Of a stretch of DNA of 18,761 nt, positions 13,498 to 18,761 are shown piece after piece. Location: the NCBI GenBank assembly GCA_900548465.1, contig URKY01000043.1, forward strand, positions 1 to 18,761, written 5' to 3'. The notes under the pieces were generated by a model that had not been told where the DNA came from, did no database searches, and was given only the letters and a program-made list of their open reading frames with translations. The translations under genes and the position numbers were made by a program. This stretch comes from an uncultured Eubacterium sp. Its GTDB lineage: Bacteria > Bacillota > Clostridia > Lachnospirales > Lachnospiraceae. Positions within the stretch are counted from its first letter, which is position 1. Each line of letters opens with the position of its first letter.

Positions 13498-15456
13498 ATG
13501 GAGCTTAATTTTACAGTTGAAACAAAAGATGTGTTGCTTGATATGATTAAGCGACACAATAAAATGTATCGTATGGGTACGCCAGAAATTTCAGATGCGG
13601 AGTATGATGCAGAAATAGAACTATTAAAAACACTTGATCCAGACAATGAATGGTTCAAACATACCGAACCCGCTTTTGTACCTGAAACCCGAAAACGGGC
13701 TTTGCCAATCCCAATGAAATCTTTAAATAAAGTAAAGGATATATCAGAACTTAAAAAATGGTATATGTCTTTAGGCTTGAAAGGAAATGCAGGTGTAATA
13801 TGTATGCCTAAGCTGGATGGTCTTTCTCTACTATATAATGAATTAACTGGTGAGGCATATTCTCGTGGAGGGATAGAAAATGAAGGGCAAGATTGTACTA
13901 GCCATTATCGAGCATCCATTCAATGTTATAACCCTGCCAGCAGTTTTCATTATACTTTTGGAGAATTTGTTATCAACAGAAGTGATTGGGAGCAGCATTT
14001 TCATGGGAAACGTTCTAAATTCACAGGAGATATTTTTAAATCACCGCGTAACACAGCTGCCGGTCTTTTAAATAGAGATGAGCCATGTGATTATCTTGAA
14101 CACGCTTCTTTCTTCAGATATGGGGTGGATGAGAGTTCCCTACATGATTATAACAACTTCCATAGTCTGATAGAAACTATTTGTAATATCTATCAACAAG
14201 AGCATCTTTACCATTTTGCTTTTATAGATGAACTGAACGAAGAGCTACTGATGAATTTATTCAAAGAGTGGAGTAAGGTATATCCAATTGACGGTATTGT
14301 GATTTATATTGATGATTTGCACTTATGGGAAGTTATTGGCAGACATCAAACATCTGGAAATCCATTATATGCTATTGCCTACAAACATCCAGATTTTACA
14401 GAATCTTTTGAAACAACAGTTAAGGGTATTGTATGGAAAGTCAGTAAGTCAGGTGCCCTTAAACCTGTGGTCAATATTGAAATGGTTGATACTGGAGATT
14501 GTAACATGGAAAATCCTACTGGATATAATGCCGGTTGGATTAATGATCACGAAATAGCGAAGGGGGCTGAAATATTAGTTACCCGTTCTGGAGGGGTAAT
14601 TCCTAAGATTCTATCAACTCTTAGCCCAGCAACACAAGAAGAACAAGAAAAATTATGGGATGAAATGTCAGAGTGTCCTCATTGTGGTTCATCGACTATG
14701 TGGAATGAGAATCACATAGAACTGTGTTGCACTAATCCTAGTTGTCCAGGTGTTCAATTAGCTAAAATTATATTTTTCTATTTGACATGTGGGGCTGAAA
14801 ATATGGGAGAAGAAACATTATCCAAAATATTCAATGCAGGCTTTACTTCTATACCGGCGATTCTTAACGTTACTTTTAACGATCTGATAAAAATTGAAGG
14901 ATTCGGAGACAGTATTTCAAATATAATATTGGAGAATAACAGAAAAATCATGCAAGGAGTTGATTTGGCGACTTTAATGCAAGCCAGCGATTGCTTTAAA
15001 GGAATAGGAAAAATAAAGGCCCAAAAAATATTGGATGAAATGGATGATGAGGATTTATGCTCGTTCTGTCAAGGGTGGTATATCAATCACGAACCGGATG
15101 TTCAAAGCGAAGACTTTAAAAATTGTCCTATAACTGTACAAAACTTATTGTTGGGGTATTTTCCATTTATGGTCTTTTTAGAGGAAACTAAAATACCTTA
15201 CAAATTGTCTCCAAAGACCGCTGTGCTGGAAGGTAAATGTAAAGGTTTGTCCATCTGTGTATCAGGATTTCGAGATAGTAATCTTGAAGAAGTAATCACC
15301 AACGAAGGAGGAAAAATTGTTAGTGGGGTGTCTAAAAAAACAACACATTTGGTGGTGAAGGACAAATCTGCCAACTCATCAAAAATGTCCAAGGCCAAAT
15401 TATTGGGGATACCAATTTTATCAATTGAAGAATTCTATGAAATTTTGAATAATTAA
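13498..15456 (+). CDS. ligA: NAD-dependent DNA ligase, phage-type, divergent active site
   Basis: This encodes 652 residues, near normal LigA length. Order: Ia domain (residues about 1-60, with the MGTPEISDAEYD motif that binds NMN), the nucleotidyltransferase domain with nucleophile Lys105 in CMPKLDG and a GEF glutamate, SPRNTAAG, motif IV DGIVIY and motif V AIAYKHP. An OB-fold and a Cys4 zinc finger follow (Cys393, Cys396, Cys411, Cys416). Helix-hairpin-helix repeats come next, and a BRCT domain at about 575-650 (GLSICVSGFRDSN). It would seal nicks in replicating phage DNA. By eye, several residues essential in E. coli LigA appear changed: the motif IV lysine (K290) is Tyr270, and the positions of R208 and R277 look like Asn and Glu. 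This should be tested by alignment, since the enzyme may have altered or reduced activity. Confidence 0.93.
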   Translation: MELNFTVETKDVLLDMIKRHNKMYRMGTPEISDAEYDAEIELLKTLDPDNEWFKHTEPAFVPETRKRALPIPMKSLNKVKDISELKKWYMSLGLKGNAGVICMPKLDGLSLLYNELTGEAYSRGGIENEGQDCTSHYRASIQCYNPASSFHYTFGEFVINRSDWEQHFHGKRSKFTGDIFKSPRNTAAGLLNRDEPCDYLEHASFFRYGVDESSLHDYNNFHSLIETICNIYQQEHLYHFAFIDELNEELLMNLFKEWSKVYPIDGIVIYIDDLHLWEVIGRHQTSGNPLYAIAYKHPDFTESFETTVKGIVWKVSKSGALKPVVNIEMVDTGDCNMENPTGYNAGWINDHEIAKGAEILVTRSGGVIPKILSTLSPATQEEQEKLWDEMSECPHCGSSTMWNENHIELCCTNPSCPGVQLAKIIFFYLTCGAENMGEETLSKIFNAGFTSIPAILNVTFNDLIKIEGFGDSISNIILENNRKIMQGVDLATLMQASDCFKGIGKIKAQKILDEMDDEDLCSFCQGWYINHEPDVQSEDFKNCPITVQNLLLGYFPFMVFLEETKIPYKLSPKTAVLEGKCKGLSICVSGFRDSNLEEVITNEGGKIVSGVSKKTTHLVVKDKSANSSKMSKAKLLGIPILSIEEFYEILNN

Positions 15457-15458
15457 AT

Positions 15459-15473
15459 TATTGTATTACAATA
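15459..15473. promoter_or_regulatory. Operator-like 15-bp palindrome
   Basis: TATTGTA, one central T and TACAATA form a perfect 7+1+7 inverted repeat just after the ligase stop and upstream of the recombinase promoter. It resembles a dimeric repressor site, though no repressor gene is identified in the window. Confidence 0.45.
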
Positions 15474-15477
15474 TATT

Positions 15478-15513
15478 AGCGATTAATATTGATTTAAATT
15501 GATATTAATCGCT
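15478..15513. repeat. 36-bp dyad with perfect 12-bp arms upstream of the recombinase
   Basis: AGCGATTAATAT (15478-15489) and ATATTAATCGCT (15502-15513) are perfect inverted arms around a 12-bp spacer containing TTTAAA. It lies just before the -33 box of the recombinase promoter. It could be a terminator of the ligase transcript, a repressor operator or a recombinase binding site. The lack of a strong T-run makes a pure terminator less likely. Confidence 0.6.
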
Positions 15514-15519
15514 TCTAAA

Positions 15520-15551
15520 TTTGCATAATTGAATGTAATATCATACTTTTG
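15520..15551 (+). promoter_or_regulatory. Bacteroides-type promoter of the recombinase gene
   Basis: TTTG (15520-15523), a 20-bp spacer and TACTTTTG (15544-15551) fit the Bacteroidetes consensus. The start near 15558 gives a leader of about 20 nt. The large inverted repeat ends 7 bp upstream of the -33 box, in a good place for regulation. Confidence 0.72.
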
Positions 15552-15577
15552 CATAGAGTAAATGAATTGATATAATT

Positions 15578-16165
15578 ATGGCAAAGAAAAATCAGTTAAC
15601 TAAAAGTGATTATCTTCCTATGGAAGAATATAAGAAATTACTACGCCTTCTTCATAAGGATCGACAATATTTATGGGAACTATATGCTCGACTGGCATTC
15701 TGCACTGCACTACGAGTATCAGATATATTGTCTTTAGCATGGGCTGATATTCTCCATAAAGGTTCATTGACTAAAATTGAGAAGAAAACTGGAAAAGTAC
15801 GAAAAATCCCATTTAATTTAAGTATTCAAACGAGAATAGAGGAACTTTATATATTGCTTAAACGCCCTAATCCGAATGAATTAATATTTAAAAGCAAATT
15901 TACAGGAGTATCTGTCTCTTCCCAATATCTTAATCGGATAATGAAAGAGTGGAAGGCTAAATATAAATTGGATATAGAGAATTTTTCTACGCATACTTTT
16001 AGAAAAACATTTGGACGATATGTTTATGATACAAGCGAAAACAAGTCAGAAGCATTGTTACTATTGAACAGGATATTCAATCACTCTAACATTGAAATAA
16101 CTAAAATATACATCTGCATTAGAGAAGATGAAATAAATTCTATATTCGATTCTATCCGTCTTTAA
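15578..16165 (+). CDS. Tyrosine recombinase, short single-domain form
   Basis: This encodes 195 residues, about half the usual integrase length. The whole catalytic set is present: Arg46 in TALRVSDI, a lysine in the KKTGKVRKIP hairpin (about Lys70), His139 and Arg142 in THTFRKT, His169 in IFNHSN and Tyr178 in KIYICI, with the usual nine-residue step from His to Tyr. There is no N-terminal SAM-like core-binding domain: the catalytic domain starts almost at residue 15. Such short forms may act as minimal integrases, resolvases or inversion enzymes. It has its own promoter and an adjacent large dyad. Whether it integrates this phage cannot be seen; no attachment site was identified. Confidence 0.88.
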   Translation: MAKKNQLTKSDYLPMEEYKKLLRLLHKDRQYLWELYARLAFCTALRVSDILSLAWADILHKGSLTKIEKKTGKVRKIPFNLSIQTRIEELYILLKRPNPNELIFKSKFTGVSVSSQYLNRIMKEWKAKYKLDIENFSTHTFRKTFGRYVYDTSENKSEALLLLNRIFNHSNIEITKIYICIREDEINSIFDSIRL

Positions 16166-16246
16166 CTTCTTCGCTACATTTTACATTTTGATTTGCACGA
16201 CATGTGCCCCTATCCTTATTCCATAATCGGATAAATAAAATTGACC

Positions 16247-16828
16247 ATGTTTATACAACAAAAGAGGGGACTGTCTGTATCCCCACCCATCATCATTACT
16301 TGTGAATTATGTAATACGCTGGAGAACCTGGATGAATGTAATCCTCCGGGAGATATTTTGCGTATTATGAGTAAACGAAATGTCTGTTCTAAATGTGCTT
16401 TCTGGATGGATAAAATAGCTCATCCGGATATAGGTAATGAAGTTATTGGTTCTCATTATTATATTGTATATCCATTTGTAAAACGACCCAATAACGTTAT
16501 TAAAGGCTCTGAAGGCAAAGAGTTTTATATTCGGCGATTTGATGGAACATTAATCAAATCCAATAATATATGGCATCAAGGTGAAATCCCAGAACATTTT
16601 AGAAAACAATTGCCAGATACTGCCAATTTCCTATCATTGATAACTTATACCAAATTATCTAACGACCCTCATAAGTGTCATGCTAAAGGATGCTGGGATC
16701 GCTATAATTGCCTTAGATATAATTTATCTTGCGAACGAGATGGACCTTTCAATAAGATTCCGGCCAATCATACTATTGGCGATGAAAACTGTCCTTCATT
16801 TATAAATATAAACGAATTAAAAATATGA
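16247..16828 (+). CDS. Hypothetical Cys-rich protein with zinc-ribbon-like cluster
   Basis: This encodes 193 residues from ATG 16247; the frame could start at TTG 16241, but ATG is preferred. It has two cysteine clusters. The first is C19-x2-C22 with C47-x2-C50 (CELC and CSKC), an excellent candidate for a zinc ribbon. The second is C144, C149, C155, C162 and C182 near the C-terminus (CHAKGC, then CLRYNLSC), also potentially metal binding. The middle (GSHYYIVYPFVKRPNNVIKG, EFYIRRFDGTLIKSNNIWHQ) is strand-rich. I recognise no family. It begins 81 bases after the recombinase and overlaps the next gene by four bases (ATGA), so it heads a translationally coupled run. Confidence 0.72.
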   Translation: MFIQQKRGLSVSPPIIITCELCNTLENLDECNPPGDILRIMSKRNVCSKCAFWMDKIAHPDIGNEVIGSHYYIVYPFVKRPNNVIKGSEGKEFYIRRFDGTLIKSNNIWHQGEIPEHFRKQLPDTANFLSLITYTKLSNDPHKCHAKGCWDRYNCLRYNLSCERDGPFNKIPANHTIGDENCPSFININELKI

Positions 16829-17157
16829 TATATGCAATTTTTATACTATGCTTAATATTGTTTGCCATTGCCATTTATGCACTTCGTAAACTATCTAAGC
16901 AATACAAAACTCTTCAAGAGATATATTATCTTCAGAAGCTAATGTTATCTCACTCTCAATTTACGAATGATGCCAATGAAATGATTTTATGGAAAATCAG
17001 ATATGATATATGGTGCTGGAATGAAAACTTAGTAAAAGCGGAAAATTATGAAATGGCACAACAAGCCAAAGTAGCAACTAATATTATAGCTGATATGATA
17101 ACTTTTTATCGTAACAATTTAAAAGCAGATAATAATGATACATACATTAAAAAATGA
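16825..17157 (+). CDS. Small membrane-anchored hypothetical protein
   Basis: This encodes 110 residues, starting inside the previous gene's stop (ATGA overlap). Residues 2-20 (IYAIFILCLILFAIAIYAL) form one strong transmembrane segment, followed by a basic patch (RKLSKQYK). A helical cytoplasmic or periplasmic part with a WKIRYDIWCW aromatic motif follows. There is no signal-cleavage site pattern. It could be a phage membrane protein such as an exclusion factor or lysis accessory, but no evidence decides this. Its end overlaps the possible start of the TIGR02757 gene. Confidence 0.68.
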   Translation: MIYAIFILCLILFAIAIYALRKLSKQYKTLQEIYYLQKLMLSHSQFTNDANEMILWKIRYDIWCWNENLVKAENYEMAQQAKVATNIIADMITFYRNNLKADNNDTYIKK

Positions 17158-17869
17158 GATGGAACGAATGTGGAATCAGTTTGACCATAAAGCGTTTATC
17201 TCAAATGATCCTATTCAAATAGTACACCAAATACGGAATCTTTCTGGGAGAACTACAGCGGATATTGAGGTTTGTGCAATATTAACGGCTATGGTTTCAT
17301 GGGGACAACGTAGTCATATAATATATTGTGCAGAGAAGTTGATGAACGTATGTGGATGGGAGCCAGGTAAATATATTAAATTGGGTGATTTTTATGATAT
17401 TCCGGACGAATGTAGTATTTACCGTACTCTTACAGGAAAAATATTTAAAGAGGTGTGTCATCAATTAAGATGCTTCTACAGTAAACACGATTCTATTCAG
17501 GAATATTTAAAAAAACATCCCATTTCACTTGATGATTTATTACTCACGCTATGCAATTGGTGTGAACCGGCCCGTCTTGGAAGTCCATATCGTAACTCTG
17601 CTTGTAAACGTATTAATATGCTATTGCGTTGGATGGTTCGTAAAGATGAAATAGATTTAGGAGTATGGCAGACTGACTTAATCAAACCTAAAAAACTATA
17701 CGCTGTTATGGATACCCATGTTGCGCAGCAAGCACAACGTATGGGGCTTATATCTTATCCTAAAGAGAGCTGGAAGGCTGTTATGGAACTCACTCATGTT
17801 TATCGCCAATGGGATGCAGAGGATCCATTAAAATATGACTTTATATTAATGACAAAAAACTTGAAATAA
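17135..17869 (+). CDS. TIGR02757 / DUF2400 family protein
   Basis: This encodes up to 244 residues from ATG 17135; an alternative ATG at 17159 would avoid most of the overlap with the previous gene and give 236. The family pattern is clear: DIEVCAILTAMVSWGQRSHI near the N-terminus, CKRINMLLRWMVRKDEIDLG in the middle, and MDTHVAQQAQRMGL plus ELTHVYRQWDAEDPLKYDF at the end. This family is found in Bacteroidetes chromosomes and is of unknown function. Its helical architecture is suggestive of HhH-type DNA glycosylases, but I cannot confirm a catalytic residue. Its presence in a phage replication region hints at a DNA repair or modification role. Confidence 0.88.
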   Translation: MIHTLKNEMERMWNQFDHKAFISNDPIQIVHQIRNLSGRTTADIEVCAILTAMVSWGQRSHIIYCAEKLMNVCGWEPGKYIKLGDFYDIPDECSIYRTLTGKIFKEVCHQLRCFYSKHDSIQEYLKKHPISLDDLLLTLCNWCEPARLGSPYRNSACKRINMLLRWMVRKDEIDLGVWQTDLIKPKKLYAVMDTHVAQQAQRMGLISYPKESWKAVMELTHVYRQWDAEDPLKYDFILMTKNLK

Positions 17870-17870
17870 A

Positions 17871-18053
17871 ATGATTGTTATTCTTTTAATTGTATTGTCG
17901 CTTGTCTCAATCGCGGCTATAACCATTGTGGTTGCACAGAATACAGCTTGTAAAGATTGTCCTTTTAAACGGACATGCGATGAATTGTTGAGCCAAAATC
18001 AACTTAACTTGTGCCAACAAAATAATATGCCAAGTCAAAACGAAGAGAAATAA
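17871..18053 (+). CDS. Small Cys-containing membrane protein
   Basis: This encodes 60 residues, one base after the previous stop. Residues 1-22 form a hydrophobic transmembrane helix (MIVILLIVLSLVSIAAITIV). A short soluble tail with C27-x2-C30 and C36 (ACKDCPFKRTC) and C48 follows, probably a small metal- or disulfide-binding site. I recognise no family. It probably belongs to the same transcript as its neighbours. Confidence 0.6.
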   Translation: MIVILLIVLSLVSIAAITIVVAQNTACKDCPFKRTCDELLSQNQLNLCQQNNMPSQNEEK

Positions 18054-18088
18054 TAAATAGATGTATAACGAACTAATTTAATAAAAGT

Positions 18089-18277
18089 ATGGATATAGAA
18101 AATAAAAACAGGGTTTCTGTAGAAGATATGAGAGCATGTTATGCTGAAAGATTTCCGTATGCACCCAATAATCAACGCATAGGACGATTTGCAAAACAAA
18201 TAGGTTTCCGTCTTACCAAACAGATGGTTAAAGGGCAGATTATTAGTTTTTATATAAAAGATGATATAAGCAAATGA
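18089..18277 (+). CDS. Small hypothetical protein, possible DNA-binding wing
   Basis: This encodes 62 residues. The segment APNNQRIGRFAKQIGFRL looks like a short helix-turn-helix, with a basic recognition helix and a terminal wing (KGQIISFYI). Comparable small winged modules are found at the C-terminal ends of phage primases and replication proteins. The stop overlaps the next gene's ATG (ATGA), so it is probably co-translated with the initiator-like gene. Confidence 0.6.
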   Translation: MDIENKNRVSVEDMRACYAERFPYAPNNQRIGRFAKQIGFRLTKQMVKGQIISFYIKDDISK

Positions 18278-18761
18278 GTACGTTTTCCGACAAATTCGAT
18301 AACCACTGGAAGTGCATTCCATACGCAATGGCAACGTTAACATCCAGTGATGGCTTTATGATTTTATTTCATCTGTTACGAAGAGGCTATACGGATGGAG
18401 ATAAGACAACATGCGCCATATCCAACAAAGAACTAGCTGACGTCATGGGAACTTCTATTAGTTCAGTACGCCGGGCAATAGATACCTTGAAGCAACTTAA
18501 TCTTATCAGCTGTTCTCAAAATAAAGGGGCACTTTGCACATTCTATGTAAATTGGAGTGAGATACGAGCAATACATAAAGTAAGTTCTCAAATATCAGAT
18601 AAAGGATGGGTATATTTGCGAGGCTTGTGCTTAAATAGCGAGGTACGTCCAATTTCAGCGATTCCATTGACCATATTGAACGATGTCGTTCGTCAATATC
18701 CACACACCTCGCTCAATATGAACACACCCTCGCTCAATATGAACACACCCTCGCTCAATAT
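18274..18761 (+). CDS. Winged-helix replication-initiator-like protein (3' end outside window)
   Basis: The frame opens at ATG 18274 (MSTFSDKFDNHWKCIPYAMA) and stays open to the window edge, for 162 complete codons. Residues about 49-84 (ISNKELADVMGTSISSVRRA, then LKQLNLISCSQNKG) form a clear winged helix-turn-helix of the type found in the N-terminal parts of phage initiators and DnaD-like replication proteins. The end of the visible part is a repeat-encoding stretch of a heptapeptide, SLNMNTP. In phages such as lambda the origin lies inside the initiator gene as iterons, and the same could be true here. Confidence 0.78.
   Translation, partial: MSTFSDKFDNHWKCIPYAMATLTSSDGFMILFHLLRRGYTDGDKTTCAISNKELADVMGTSISSVRRAIDTLKQLNLISCSQNKGALCTFYVNWSEIRAIHKVSSQISDKGWVYLRGLCLNSEVRPISAIPLTILNDVVRQYPHTSLNMNTPSLNMNTPSLN
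18701..18761 (+). repeat. 21-bp direct repeats (iteron-like) in the initiator-like gene
   Basis: A unit containing CTCGCTCAATATG followed by AACACACC repeats with a 21-bp period. The TCAATAT cores are at 18713, 18734 and 18755, and a degenerate copy is at 18693 (20 bp upstream). The last copy is cut by the window end, so the number of copies is unknown. Each unit encodes SLNMNTP. Confidence 0.85.

Noticed and set aside
13395..13658. Minus-strand 87-codon open frame across the dUTPase-ligase junction
   Set aside because: It is antisense to two well-supported genes and the hairpin between them.
16166..16246. Possible promoter or attachment site between the recombinase and the Cys-rich gene
   Set aside because: TTGATTTG deviates from the -7 consensus and no repeat typical of an attachment core was seen; read-through from the upstream promoter is sufficient.

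Overview
The window is a stretch of a tailed-phage or prophage genome from a Bacteroides-like host. The base composition is AT-rich. Several promoters fit the Bacteroidetes sigma-70 pattern (TTTG, 19-20 bp, TAnnTTTG), and most genes lack strong Shine-Dalgarno sites. The structural genes are Mu-like: DUF935 portal, gpF-like minor head protein, gpG-like virion morphogenesis protein, ClpP-type prohead protease with scaffold tail, major capsid, contractile-tail sheath and tube, tail assembly chaperone and tape measure. This points to a temperate myovirus. No Mu transposase is visible; a short tyrosine recombinase is present instead.

Layout. Positions 1-11472 are the late structural module, all on the minus strand, read from portal (11472) to a tape-measure gene that runs off the left edge. 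Hairpin terminators lie after the capsid gene, after the tube gene and between the tail chaperone and tape measure, probably setting protein ratios. A 222-bp AT-rich divergent region (11473-11694) separates this from the plus-strand module. That module holds DUF4494-like and unknown small genes, dUTPase, NAD-dependent DNA ligase, tyrosine recombinase, a Cys-rich protein, two small membrane proteins, a TIGR02757/DUF2400 protein, and the start of a winged-helix replication-initiator-like gene. That last gene contains 21-bp direct repeats running to the right edge. No terminase, tRNA or CRISPR was seen.

Highlights. (1) Two textbook -1 programmed ribosomal frameshift signals occur in the structural module. 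Each has an in-frame slippery heptamer (A AAT TTA at 2615-2609; A AAT TTT at 10159-10153), a 5-6 nt spacer and a perfect 8-bp stem. The first makes the classical long/short tail chaperone pair. The second would fuse the portal to the gpF-like minor head protein, whose frame is open for 57 codons upstream of its first ATG with no usable start codon. (2) The gap between tail tube and chaperone holds two tandem, compact promoter-hairpin-terminator units on the opposite strand, which look like two small non-coding RNAs. (3) The phage DNA ligase keeps its nucleophilic lysine but appears to have lost the motif IV lysine and other active-site residues. (4) The initiator-like gene carries iteron-like repeats.
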